Below, piece after piece: positions 34,812 to 42,876 of a DNA stretch of 64,000 nt (position 1 is the stretch's first letter; each line of letters starts with the position of its first letter). The notes beneath the pieces are model-generated. The model had not been told where the DNA came from. It saw nothing but the letters and a program-made list of their open reading frames with translations, and searched no databases. The position numbers were made by a program, and so were the translations under genes. Origin of the DNA: Coliplasma sp045538555 (lineage in GTDB: Bacteria; Bacillota; Clostridia; Oscillospirales; CAG-382); the NCBI GenBank assembly GCA_045538555.1, contig JAZSRP010000043.1, positions 160,156 through 224,155 of the forward strand, given 5' to 3'.

Positions 34812-34852
34812 TTTCTTTTATCCCCGATTTCGATAGATTTTTTCAAAAGGAA

Positions 34853-34872
34853 CGGCAAGGGATTCCTTGCCG
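34853..34872 (-). terminator. Hairpin after the ECF S-component gene
   Basis: CGGCAAGG pairs with CCTTGCCG across a 4-nt loop. The T run on the minus strand is interrupted, so termination may be partial and allow read-through into typA. Confidence 0.5.
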
Positions 34873-34878
34873 AAAGAA

Positions 34879-35487
34879 TTATTTTTTTATGTACTTTGAA
34901 AGTGCTTTGAATACCGCAGGTGTAATGATAACCGTGGTAAAAAGCTCAAATAAAAAGTTGATCCCAACCATAGTAAGAATAAGGAAAGAAAAAGCGGATT
35001 TTCCGTCTGCATCAGCAAAGCTTTGGAGAGTGGGATTGAACAAAAGTGCAAACAAAACAACAAAAATGCCGGTGTTTGCAATGGGGGCAACAGCAGAAGA
35101 AAATACGTATTTTGCGGTTTTGTTTCTCATATTGGACAGCAATTTTGCTACCAAAGCCGTAACAAGTCCTGCAAAAACACCTCTTGCAACCGTGGCAAGA
35201 GCGGTGAAAAAGGGATTGATTCCAAACAGCATAGCACCTGTGGAATCAAGACCAATGATACAATGAACAAGCACCGTAACACCAAATGCACCGCCAACCA
35301 CTGCGCCGCCGATATACCCATAATAATACGCAGCAACAGCAACAGGGATCATCACAAGAGATACAGAAAGTCCAAAAACTTTTATGGGAAAGACCGCTGC
35401 AATCGTCTGCAGCACGGCAGTGACCGCAACAAGAATGGAAAGCGCTGTAATCTTTGTGGTGTCAACACTTTTTTTATTCATACTCAC
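34879..35487 (-). CDS. ECF transporter S component (vitamin uptake, FolT-like)
   Basis: The 202-residue membrane protein has about six helices and the short, alanine-rich N-terminus (TKITALSILVAVTAVLQ) that in S components contacts the energising T subunit. It would give substrate specificity to a shared EcfAAT module encoded elsewhere. Its general form is FolT/PanT-like, but the vitamin cannot be read. The start is uncertain: GTG 35487 has AGGAGG 5 nt upstream, and ATG 35481 is also usable. No riboswitch fits in the short leader. Confidence 0.8.
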   Translation of the reverse strand: MSMNKKSVDTTKITALSILVAVTAVLQTIAAVFPIKVFGLSVSLVMIPVAVAAYYYGYIGGAVVGGAFGVTVLVHCIIGLDSTGAMLFGINPFFTALATVARGVFAGLVTALVAKLLSNMRNKTAKYVFSSAVAPIANTGIFVVLFALLFNPTLQSFADADGKSAFSFLILTMVGINFLFELFTTVIITPAVFKALSKYIKK

Positions 35488-35517
35488 ATCTTCCTCCTGA
35501 TTTTGTTACATATTCGT

Positions 35518-35545
35518 ATTATACACAAATTGCAACGGGTTTCAA
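35518..35545 (-). promoter_or_regulatory. Sigma-A promoter of the ECF S-component gene
   Basis: On the minus strand, TTGAAA is followed after 16 nt by TATAAT, about 30 nt before the start codon. Confidence 0.65.
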
Positions 35546-35586
35546 TGTGCATATTGAATAATTTTTTTCTTGATGGAAATTTATGC

Positions 35587-35615
35587 TTTATTTTATCGTA
35601 CAATAGTGATATAAT
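35587..35615 (+). promoter_or_regulatory. Likely promoter of murC
   Basis: TATAAT at 35610-35615 is preceded at 17 nt by TTTATT, a weak -35 box. Confidence 0.45.
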
Positions 35616-35665
35616 GATTTGTAGTTTTGTATTTTCAACGTTTACTTTTGAAAGGTGATACTGAT

Positions 35666-37024
35666 TTGAATATCAATGAACTTCCAAAGGATTCAAAAAT
35701 ATATTTTCTCGGCATAGGCGGCATCAGCATGTCTGCCATTGCAATGATCCTCAGCGGAAAAGGTTTTACTATCTGCGGCTATGACCGTTGCCCAAGCGAC
35801 GTCACCGACAAGCTGCAAAAAAATGGGATACAGGTGTTTTTTAACTTTGACCCATCTCAGCTGGAAGGAGTGTCACACGTCGTTTATTCTGCAGCTTTTG
35901 GCAGTGATCATCCAATCATGCAAGCTGTCTCAAAAACAGATGTGATTCTCTTTTCACGTGCAGAAATTTTGGGTTCCATTGCAAGTCTTTTTAAAAATTC
36001 CATCGCTATCTCGGGCACACACGGAAAATCCACCACCAGCGGTATGCTTTCTCATATCTTTATAAACGCAAAGGGTTGTGACCCCACTGCTGTGGTCGGT
36101 GCGGTAATGCGAGACGTGGGTTCTACATACAGGATAGGCAGTGACAACAACTTTTTGTTTGAAGCGTGTGAATACAAAGACAGCTTTTTGTGTTTTTTTC
36201 CTCACATTGCCGTTGTACTCAATGTTTCGCTTGACCACACGGATTATTTTTCGGACATTGAAGACATAAAGGATTCTTTTTCAAAATTTTTGTCAAATAC
36301 AGGAAATGACGGAATCGCCGTTTATAATCTGGATTGCAAAAACACTGTGGACTGCACCCGAACATACAACGGACAACACGTGACTTTTAGCGCCGACGGC
36401 AATATACGTGCTGATTATTTTGCCGCAAACGTGGTATCAAATAACGGATTTGCTTCCTACGACGTTTATAAAAAAGGTGCTTTTTTCCTCTCTGTAAAGC
36501 TTGCCGCACCAGGGAAACATAACGTGGCAAACTCTCTTGCAGCCATTGCTGTGTCAGATATTTGCGGTATATCAAAAGAGGAAATCGTCAGCGGTATAGT
36601 CAGCTTTGCGGGAGTTGGCCGCAGATTTGAATACAAAGGAACATTTTTTGGCGCAGAGGTTTATGACGATTATGCCCATCATCCCGATGAGATAAAAGTC
36701 ACTCTTTCCGCCGCACGAGGTGTGGCAAGGGGACGCGTTGTCTGCGTGTTTCAGCCACACAATTATTCACGTTTGCACGACCTGTACGAGGATTTCAAAA
36801 CCGCTTTTTCCGATGCGGATCTGTTGATACTTGCTCCGCTGTATGCAGCAAGGGACTGCGGATATGAAGTGTCCTCACAATCGCTGTCAAAAGAGATAAA
36901 AAACTCCGTATACATTGAAACGTTTGAGGAGATAAAAGACTATCTCAAAACCGTTTTGAAAGACGGCGATCTGCTGATGATCATGGGCGCCGGCGACATT
37001 GCAAAGCTGGCAAACAGCATCTGA
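35666..37024 (+). CDS. murC: UDP-N-acetylmuramate--L-alanine ligase
   Basis: MurC adds L-Ala to UDP-MurNAc, the first step of the peptidoglycan stem peptide. The 452 residues show the UDP-binding GIGGISMSAIA, the ATP loop GTHGKSTT, EACEYKDSFL and HHPDEIKVTLSA. The start is TTG 35666, 8 nt after AAAGGTG; no in-frame ATG lies near. It stands alone rather than in a mur cluster, which is common in Clostridia. Confidence 0.95.
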   Translation: MNINELPKDSKIYFLGIGGISMSAIAMILSGKGFTICGYDRCPSDVTDKLQKNGIQVFFNFDPSQLEGVSHVVYSAAFGSDHPIMQAVSKTDVILFSRAEILGSIASLFKNSIAISGTHGKSTTSGMLSHIFINAKGCDPTAVVGAVMRDVGSTYRIGSDNNFLFEACEYKDSFLCFFPHIAVVLNVSLDHTDYFSDIEDIKDSFSKFLSNTGNDGIAVYNLDCKNTVDCTRTYNGQHVTFSADGNIRADYFAANVVSNNGFASYDVYKKGAFFLSVKLAAPGKHNVANSLAAIAVSDICGISKEEIVSGIVSFAGVGRRFEYKGTFFGAEVYDDYAHHPDEIKVTLSAARGVARGRVVCVFQPHNYSRLHDLYEDFKTAFSDADLLILAPLYAARDCGYEVSSQSLSKEIKNSVYIETFEEIKDYLKTVLKDGDLLMIMGAGDIAKLANSI

Positions 37025-37066
37025 TTTTGGGTGCGACAGTTTTTTGATGAAAAAGAAAAAAAACTA

Positions 37067-37095
37067 TTGACAAAACCCAAAAAATGTTATATAGT
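37067..37095 (+). promoter_or_regulatory. Sigma-A promoter of rpmB
   Basis: TTGACA is followed after 17 nt by TATAGT. Confidence 0.7.
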
Positions 37096-37139
37096 AGGTT
37101 GTTCGCAATTTTCAGGTATATTATTTGGAGGTGGCATAG

Positions 37140-37328
37140 ATGGCAAAATGCTCAGTTTGCGGAAAGGGCGTAACCTTTGGTTGCAACGTTTCCCACTCAA
37201 ACAGAAAGACCAACAGAAGCTGGAAGCCCAACATCAGAAGGGTCAAGGCAAATGTTGCCGGAACTGTCAAGCACGTGAACGTTTGCTCACGTTGTCTCAG
37301 AAGCGGCAAGGTCAACAGAGCCGTTTAA
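37140..37328 (+). CDS. rpmB: 50S ribosomal protein L28
   Basis: The 62-residue protein has the L28 core (KGVTFGCNVSHSNRKTNRSW) and two CxxC pairs, CSVC at 4-7 and CSRC near the end, so it is the zinc-binding form of L28. The ribosome binding site GGAGGTG is strong. The gene is monocistronic, between its own promoter and terminator. Confidence 0.97.
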   Translation: MAKCSVCGKGVTFGCNVSHSNRKTNRSWKPNIRRVKANVAGTVKHVNVCSRCLRSGKVNRAV

Positions 37329-37352
37329 TCGGATCTTTACAGCACAAAAAAC

Positions 37353-37388
37353 AAATGCGTTGTCCGTCAGGACAGCGCATTTTGCTTT
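37353..37388. terminator. Bidirectional terminator between rpmB and the acetyltransferase
   Basis: A 13-bp stem (37353-37365 with 37370-37382, one G-U pair) has a GTCA loop and is followed by a T run on both strands. Confidence 0.88.
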
Positions 37389-37399
37389 TTTACGGATTT

Positions 37400-37993
37400 C
37401 TATAACTCATATGATTGATACAATCGACGGTAATCCTCCCGAGTCATAACATAATGGTCAATTGTACGCTTCACACCCTTTACCGATATCTCATTCTCAC
37501 AGGTATAATTCAGACGGAACCCCAGCTTTTCCGCCAACCTCTTTGAGCGTGAGTTTTCGGTCATGATTCGCAACACTGCGGAATTGGCTTTGAGCTGCTC
37601 AAATGTCAAGGCAAGCAATGCCGTCATCGCTTCCGTCATATATCCACATTTCCAATAGCGGGGTGACAAAACGTAACCTATCTCACAGGAATCCACATTG
37701 GAATCAATATATGCATACCCCACCGTACCGATGAGTTTTCCGGTATCCTTGAGATATATTCCCCAATCGCCGTAAAGACCTTTTTTGTATCTCTTGCATA
37801 TGTGCTCAATGACACCTTCAGTCTCTGCAGGATTCAGATGCGGCGACCACAGCAGGTACTCCGACACTATGGGATCTCTTGAGTACTCATACATATCGTA
37901 CACATCGTCAGGGCAAAGATTTTTTATAAAAAGACGCTTTGTATCCAGTTTTTCAAAGCCGGATAGTATTTTTCTCAATTTTCTGTAAAACAT
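37400..37993 (-). CDS. GNAT family N-acetyltransferase (RimJ/RimL type)
   Basis: The 197-residue acetyl-CoA-dependent acetyltransferase has a RimJ/L-like start (KLDTKRLFIKNLCPDD), the core strand IGYVLSPRYWKCGYMTEAM with the acetyl-CoA loop, and the NSRSKRLAEKLGF motif for the C-terminal part. Proteins like this modify ribosomal protein N-termini or small molecules; the substrate is not readable. The start is ATG 37993 behind GGAGAG. It is monocistronic with its own promoter. Confidence 0.88.
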   Translation of the reverse strand: MFYRKLRKILSGFEKLDTKRLFIKNLCPDDVYDMYEYSRDPIVSEYLLWSPHLNPAETEGVIEHICKRYKKGLYGDWGIYLKDTGKLIGTVGYAYIDSNVDSCEIGYVLSPRYWKCGYMTEAMTALLALTFEQLKANSAVLRIMTENSRSKRLAEKLGFRLNYTCENEISVKGVKRTIDHYVMTREDYRRLYQSYEL

Positions 37994-38012
37994 TTTTTCA
38001 CTCTCCAAAAAA

Positions 38013-38041
38013 ATTATAATATCAAAATACTTTTTTTGCAA
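38013..38041 (-). promoter_or_regulatory. Sigma-A promoter of the acetyltransferase gene
   Basis: On the minus strand, TTGCAA is followed after 17 nt by TATAAT. Confidence 0.7.
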
Positions 38042-38071
38042 TAACTAATGTATATTTTATAACAAATATCC

Positions 38072-38100
38072 TTGACATAAATGGTGACTTGTTGTATAAT
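38072..38100 (+). promoter_or_regulatory. Strong sigma-A promoter of the large lipoprotein gene
   Basis: The consensus TTGACA is followed after exactly 17 nt by the consensus TATAAT, 41 nt before the ATG. Confidence 0.88.
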
Positions 38101-38141
38101 CAATAGACGTATAATACTAGCGTTTTCAGGAGGAAGGTCAA

Positions 38142-40493
38142 ATGAAAAAAGGATTGTTGTGCATTCTTCTCGCCATCTTTTTGCTGACCCCGCTTTTTGC
38201 TTCATGTCAGCAGACAACCGAGATCGTTGAGGTTGAAGCACCCATCTATACCCTCTACACAATTACTGAGGAGAGCACCACGCCGGAAGCGATCCGTCAG
38301 GTTGAGCTTGCTCTCAACCGTATTGTTTTCCACCGTCTCAACATTATTGTCAAGCTGGAGATGGTCACAGAGGACGAGTATGACGACCTCATCGCTTCAA
38401 AATATGAAGAGGTTGCCAAGTATCAGGAAGAAAAGAAAAAAAGCAACAAAAAGAAGGACAACTCTGCAGATTCCTCTGCTGAAGAAGAGTCCAACGATAT
38501 TCTCACCGGTGACAAGATCCTTGAAATGCTTGAAAAAGGCGAGAACATTCCTCTGGATGAGCCCCGCCTCGATATCTTTTTGGTTAGAGGTTATGACGCA
38601 TACTATGAGTATGCAACCAACAATAACCTTGCTGCTCTCGACGAGAAGCTGAACAACGAGGCAAAGAAGCTCAAATCCGCTATCCATTCCACCTTCTTTA
38701 CCGCCGCAATGGTCAACAAGAAAACCTACGGTGTTCCTGTCAACACTGCTATCGGTGAATACACCTACCTTGCTTTTGATGAGGAATATCTCCAAAAATA
38801 CGGCAAGGATCCCAACACCATCACCAACCTGTCCGACCTTCAGGACTATCTTGCAGAGATCAAGGCCAATGAGCCCGATGTGATTCCGCTTGAGTGCGCT
38901 ATGCCCTCTGCCGATATCAATTTCCTGGTCAATGACGGTTTTCCTGCATTGGTAAAATCAGGTGCTGTTCTCAAGGCATATGATGACAAGGATCTGCTGG
39001 ATTATTTTGCAATGATCGCAAGATACAATGCGCTTGGCTATTTTGAAAGCGAAAGCGGAAACGAGGACGCAAAATACGCCGTGAGATTTGTCAAAGGAAA
39101 CATGGATTCTGTTGAGGCACTGGAAAAAGAAACAGGATGCGATTACAGCGTCAGCGTTTATTCAAATCCCGTTGCCACAAACGAAAATACCATCGACAAT
39201 ATCTTCTGCGTCAGCAAATTTGTTGTTTCCAATGAGCTCACCGCCGTTATGGAGCTTCTCACCGCTCTCAACACCGACGAGCAGTTGATGAATATTCTCA
39301 CCTACGGCGTTGAGGGTGTCAACTACATTCTCAATGACGACGGTCAGGTAGAGCGCCTTGATGATACTTATATGATGAATCCTCAGTACACCGGCAACTC
39401 TTTCATCACCTACACTCTTGCCGGCGAGAACAAAGACAAGTGGGACAACGCTATCAAGCAAAATCAGGATGCTATCCCCTCCCCCTCGCTTGGATTCACT
39501 GTTGACTACAAGTCATTCAAGTACAAGGACGACGATAAAAACGAGGTCGTCATCTACGAACCCAATTACATTGATATTATCAACACCGTTGTTGACAAGT
39601 ATTATCCCACTCTTATGACCGGTACTGCAATTGACTTTGATTATCAAGAAGTATACAACACAGCAGTTCAGACGGTCAACGAGGAGATCAAGAACGAGCT
39701 CACAAGTCTGTACGAGACTCAGCTCAAAGCACAGTACAACGTCACCATTGAGGAGTCCGTTGTTGCCAAGTATGGCGATTCCCTCATGCAGGAAGCAACC
39801 GACACCATCATTGAGAGTGTTAAGAAAAACCTCAGGAATCCGCTCAAAGCACTGCTCAAGACCGAGCTTCAGGAGGAGTTCCCCACCGCAACCGATGAGG
39901 AAATTGAAGCACTGATCGAGGAACGTCTCACCGATGAGTATATCAACGATCACCTCTACTATCAGTACAGCGAAGAACGTGTCAACGAGATGATCGAGGG
40001 TACTTATCAAAATCTTATCAACTCCAAAGTCAACGAGGAAATGACAAGCTTTGTCAACACATCTACCTACAAGTCTGCCCTCAACAAGCTTCTCAATTCT
40101 GAAAAATACAATGAAGATCTCAACAAGATGCTTGCATTTGATGCACCTGACAGAGTCAACAAACAATTTGACAGCATGATTGCAGACAGCATCTCCGAGT
40201 ACACCGCAAACATCATTACCGAGATCAGCACCGAGATTGAGACCGCAATCAATGCATTTATTGCAGAGAACGCTGAAACACTTGGTCTCACCGAAGAAAA
40301 GATCCTTGTTCAGATCGGCTACTCTGAGGAGCCCGAGGAAGAAGAGGAAACCGAGGAAGGCGATGACACAGCTACCGATGATTCCACCACCGATGAGGAA
40401 GAAGAGACTGTTACATTTGCCAACTATTTTGACTTTGTGTTTACCGTAAAACTCCAGAAAATGTACTACAGCATTTTTGGTGAACCCAAATAA
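38142..40493 (+). CDS. Large extracellular lipoprotein with solute-binding-like N-terminal half
   Basis: The 783-residue protein has a lipoprotein signal peptide with lipobox LFASC (Cys22). A charged insert (about 90-125, EEKKKSNKKKDNS) follows. Residues about 130-480 look like a family-1 type extracellular solute-binding protein (PRLDIFLVRGYDAYYEYA, TAIGEYTYLAFDEEYLQKYG, then DLQDYLAEIK). From about 520 to 735 there is a long Glu/Lys/Asn-rich helical stretch with no recognised domain, then an acidic low-complexity EEEEETEEGDDT segment and a hydrophobic C-terminal helix. No permease or ATPase gene is adjacent. It is monocistronic with a consensus promoter and a terminator, and codon use suggests high expression. 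The ligand is unknown. Confidence 0.8.
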   Translation: MKKGLLCILLAIFLLTPLFASCQQTTEIVEVEAPIYTLYTITEESTTPEAIRQVELALNRIVFHRLNIIVKLEMVTEDEYDDLIASKYEEVAKYQEEKKKSNKKKDNSADSSAEEESNDILTGDKILEMLEKGENIPLDEPRLDIFLVRGYDAYYEYATNNNLAALDEKLNNEAKKLKSAIHSTFFTAAMVNKKTYGVPVNTAIGEYTYLAFDEEYLQKYGKDPNTITNLSDLQDYLAEIKANEPDVIPLECAMPSADINFLVNDGFPALVKSGAVLKAYDDKDLLDYFAMIARYNALGYFESESGNEDAKYAVRFVKGNMDSVEALEKETGCDYSVSVYSNPVATNENTIDNIFCVSKFVVSNELTAVMELLTALNTDEQLMNILTYGVEGVNYILNDDGQVERLDDTYMMNPQYTGNSFITYTLAGENKDKWDNAIKQNQDAIPSPSLGFTVDYKSFKYKDDDKNEVVIYEPNYIDIINTVVDKYYPTLMTGTAIDFDYQEVYNTAVQTVNEEIKNELTSLYETQLKAQYNVTIEESVVAKYGDSLMQEATDTIIESVKKNLRNPLKALLKTELQEEFPTATDEEIEALIEERLTDEYINDHLYYQYSEERVNEMIEGTYQNLINSKVNEEMTSFVNTSTYKSALNKLLNSEKYNEDLNKMLAFDAPDRVNKQFDSMIADSISEYTANIITEISTEIETAINAFIAENAETLGLTEEKILVQIGYSEEPEEEEETEEGDDTATDDSTTDEEEETVTFANYFDFVFTVKLQKMYYSIFGEPK

Positions 40494-40503
40494 TCAGTTT
40501 TTT

Positions 40504-40534
40504 AAAAGAACGGCACATTCGGTGCCGTTCTTTT
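40504..40534 (+). terminator. Terminator of the large lipoprotein gene
   Basis: AAAAGAACGGCAC pairs with GTGCCGTTCTTTT (40522-40534) across a 5-nt loop. Confidence 0.88.
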
Positions 40535-40547
40535 CTGACAAAAAAAG

Positions 40548-40573
40548 AGAGAGAAGCTCAATCACTTCTCTCT
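40548..40573 (-). terminator. Terminator of the CofE-like ligase gene
   Basis: AGAGAGAAG (40548-40556) pairs with CTTCTCTCT (40565-40573); a T run follows on the minus strand. Confidence 0.75.
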
Positions 40574-40579
40574 TGTTTT

Positions 40580-41773
40580 TTATGCAGTATAGTTATCAAA
40601 ATAACCCTGAACCCAAACGATGGGAGTGCCCTTGTCGCCGCTACCCGAGGTCAGATCACACAGTGAACCGATAAGATCCGTGAGGCGTCTGGGTGTTGTT
40701 CCTTGAGAAACCATCTGTCCCACAAGGTTATCATCCTTGGATTTGATATACTCGCTGATGGCTTTTTTGAGCTCTTCACCCTTCAGATGCTTGAAATCAT
40801 TGTCTGCAAGGTATTTGAGCTTGACCTCATTGGGCTGACCCTCAAGACCTTTTGTGTATGCAGGAGAAACAACGGGGTCTGCAAGCTCCCAGATTTTACC
40901 GGCAGGATCCTTGAACGCACCATCGCCGTATATCATAACCTCAACGTTTTTGCCCGTCTCTGCTTTGATAAGCGACGCAATACGTGCAACCGTTTCCTCG
41001 CACTCTCTGGGGAAAAGCTTGACGGTGTCCTCAGTTGCCTTGTTGCTGCCGAGAAGTCCGTATTTTTCATTGAAACCAGAGCCATTTACAGACGAAGTCA
41101 AAACATCATCCAGGCCGTATATCAGCTGACCGCCGTTTTGTTTGAGCAGTCTCTTTGAACGTACACGAGTATGAATATCACAAGTAAGAACGTTTTTTGT
41201 ATAATCAAGTATCCTGCGGCAATCATTTGCAAGGATGATCTCCACACTACAATCCTGCGATTCAATAAGCTCACGGTAATAAGAAATATAATCAACGCCC
41301 GTGAACTCATGCTTTCGAACACCAAAATACTGTCTGAACATATCCTCAGTGAGAACGTCTGTCCAGGGATTGACACCCTTCTCATCAAGAGAATCAATAT
41401 CTATGAGATGGTTTCCCACCTCATCGGAGGGATAGGAGAGCATGAGGGTGATCTTTTTTGCACCTCTTGCAATACCCTTGAGACAGATTGCAAAACGGTT
41501 GCGTGAAAGGATGGGAAATATAACTCCAAGCTCACCGCTCGGAAAAAGACGCTTTATGTCAGCAGCAATGTCATCAACTGTTGCATAGTTGCCTTGTGCT
41601 CTTGCAACAACCGCCTCCGTAACAGCAATAACGTCACGATCGCGAATGGCAATATCCTCACTTTTTGCAGCATCGATCACGCTGCGTGCAACAATCTCAG
41701 CAATATCATCACCCTGTCTGATAATAGGAGCGCGTACTCCTCTGGATACTGTGCCAATAAGTCTGCTTTCCAT
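40580..41773 (-). CDS. Coenzyme F420-0:L-glutamate ligase-like protein (CofE family)
   Basis: The 397-residue protein matches the CofE/FbiB ligase fold at its start: an IRQGDDIAEIVARSV segment, then DRDVIAVTEAVVARAQG (about 46-62), the same order seen in F420 gamma-glutamyl ligases. The C-terminal 150 residues (GDGAFKDPAGKIWELADP, then TTPRRLTDLIGSLCDL) are characteristic of the longer Firmicutes form. F420 is not known in this kind of organism, and no other F420 gene is in the window, so the real acceptor for amino-acid ligation is unknown. It is transcribed divergently from a LysR regulator. Confidence 0.82.
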   Translation of the reverse strand: MESRLIGTVSRGVRAPIIRQGDDIAEIVARSVIDAAKSEDIAIRDRDVIAVTEAVVARAQGNYATVDDIAADIKRLFPSGELGVIFPILSRNRFAICLKGIARGAKKITLMLSYPSDEVGNHLIDIDSLDEKGVNPWTDVLTEDMFRQYFGVRKHEFTGVDYISYYRELIESQDCSVEIILANDCRRILDYTKNVLTCDIHTRVRSKRLLKQNGGQLIYGLDDVLTSSVNGSGFNEKYGLLGSNKATEDTVKLFPRECEETVARIASLIKAETGKNVEVMIYGDGAFKDPAGKIWELADPVVSPAYTKGLEGQPNEVKLKYLADNDFKHLKGEELKKAISEYIKSKDDNLVGQMVSQGTTPRRLTDLIGSLCDLTSGSGDKGTPIVWVQGYFDNYTA

Positions 41774-41807
41774 ATTTGAATACCTCTTTTATATTATAAA
41801 AATAATA

Positions 41808-41836
41808 TTGACATATTTACGTTTATATTATATTAT
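41808..41836 (+). promoter_or_regulatory. Promoter of the LysR-type regulator
   Basis: TTGACA is followed after 17 nt by TATTAT. It overlaps the divergent promoter, an arrangement typical of LysR control. Confidence 0.6.
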
Positions 41837-41855
41837 ATCCAATGATATAAGTCAA
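41827..41855 (-). promoter_or_regulatory. Promoter of the CofE-like ligase gene
   Basis: On the minus strand, TTGACT is followed after 17 nt by TATAAT. The -10 regions of the two divergent promoters overlap within repeated TATA sequence. Confidence 0.6.
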
Positions 41856-41890
41856 ACAAGATTTTTTAATATTTTCAATAAGGTGAGCTT

Positions 41891-42775
41891 ATGGATATAA
41901 AACTTGAGCAATATCGAATTTTCAAGGTCTGTGCCGAGACCGGTTCTTTTTCCGAGGCGGCAAAAAAGCTTTTTATCACTCAATCTGCCGTCAGCCAACA
42001 GATCCAAAAGCTGGAATCCGAGATTGGCACGCCACTGTTTTTGCGCCGTCACAAGGGAGTTGGGCTCACAAACCAAGGACGTTTATTGCTGGGATATATC
42101 GAGCAATCGCTGTCAATCATCGAAAATGCCGAGGGATTGTTTGAGAGAATGCTAAAGCTTGAGGAAGGCGAGCTGAGAATTGGTGCCGGTGACACAATAA
42201 CAAAATATTTTTTACTGCCGATACTTGAGCAATATCACAAAGAATACCCGGCAATAAAAATTGAAATTACAAACCGTGTTACAACCGAGACTCTTTTCAA
42301 ACTTCAATCCGGCAAGGTCGATATCGCTTTTGTAAACATGCCCATTGATATTTCAAAATTTTCGGAGATCGAAGCAACACCCGCAAAAACGCTTCATGAC
42401 ATTTTTGTGGCAGGCAGGGATTTTTTGCACCTAAACGACAGACAGTTATCCGAGTCAGACGTAGCTTCTCTGCCCCTTGTAATGCTTGAGCCAAAATCAA
42501 ACTCTCGCATGGCTGTTGACAGGTATTTTTTGTCAAAAGGGATAACTCTTCGGCCCGAATTTGAGCTGGGATCCCACGAGCTGCTTCCGCAATTTGCGGC
42601 AAACGGGCTTGGGATCGCCTGTGTGACACGGGAGTTTGTTGCGGATTCACTCAAAAGCGGTGAGATTTTTGAACTGAAAACAAGTTTTTCGCTTCCCGAA
42701 AGAAGCGTTGGTGTCTGCACACTTCGGGGCGTCGCTCATTCTCCTGCCGTATCAAAGCTGTTGGAAATGATATAA
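41891..42775 (+). CDS. LysR-family transcriptional regulator
   Basis: The 294-residue regulator has an N-terminal winged helix-turn-helix (about 4-62, GSFSEAAKKLFITQSAVSQQIQKL) and a periplasmic-binding-like effector domain (about 90-290). It is closest in form to CysL/CbbR-type members. The effector is unknown. The divergent neighbour, the CofE-like ligase, is the likely target, because LysR regulators often control the gene opposite them. The ribosome binding site is AAGGTGAG. Confidence 0.92.
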   Translation: MDIKLEQYRIFKVCAETGSFSEAAKKLFITQSAVSQQIQKLESEIGTPLFLRRHKGVGLTNQGRLLLGYIEQSLSIIENAEGLFERMLKLEEGELRIGAGDTITKYFLLPILEQYHKEYPAIKIEITNRVTTETLFKLQSGKVDIAFVNMPIDISKFSEIEATPAKTLHDIFVAGRDFLHLNDRQLSESDVASLPLVMLEPKSNSRMAVDRYFLSKGITLRPEFELGSHELLPQFAANGLGIACVTREFVADSLKSGEIFELKTSFSLPERSVGVCTLRGVAHSPAVSKLLEMI

Positions 42776-42779
42776 AAAA

Positions 42780-42806
42780 ACAAAAGCCGCATTACACGGC
42801 TTTTGT
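42780..42806 (-). terminator. Terminator between the LysR and zinc-ribbon genes
   Basis: ACAAAAGCCG pairs with CGGCTTTTGT (42797-42806). The T run is on the minus strand, so it mainly ends the zinc-ribbon gene's transcript. The rest of the gap to 42876 has only a weak 6-bp hairpin at 42857-42875. Confidence 0.75.
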
Positions 42807-42876
42807 CAAAGGGGTAATTGGGATTTTTTTGCAACAACGGAAGGAGTTAGATCCGCAGTTGCACAGCAGGCAACTT

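Noticed and set aside
34812..35517. Folate or thiamine riboswitch before the ECF S-component gene
   Set aside because: The transcript leader from the predicted promoter is only about 30 nt, too short for these riboswitches.
42807..42876. A small gene or terminator in the LysR to zinc-ribbon gap
   Set aside because: A GGAAGGAG-like site is present but no open frame follows. The AGTTGC/GCAACT hairpin is only 6 bp and overlaps the end of the neighbouring gene.
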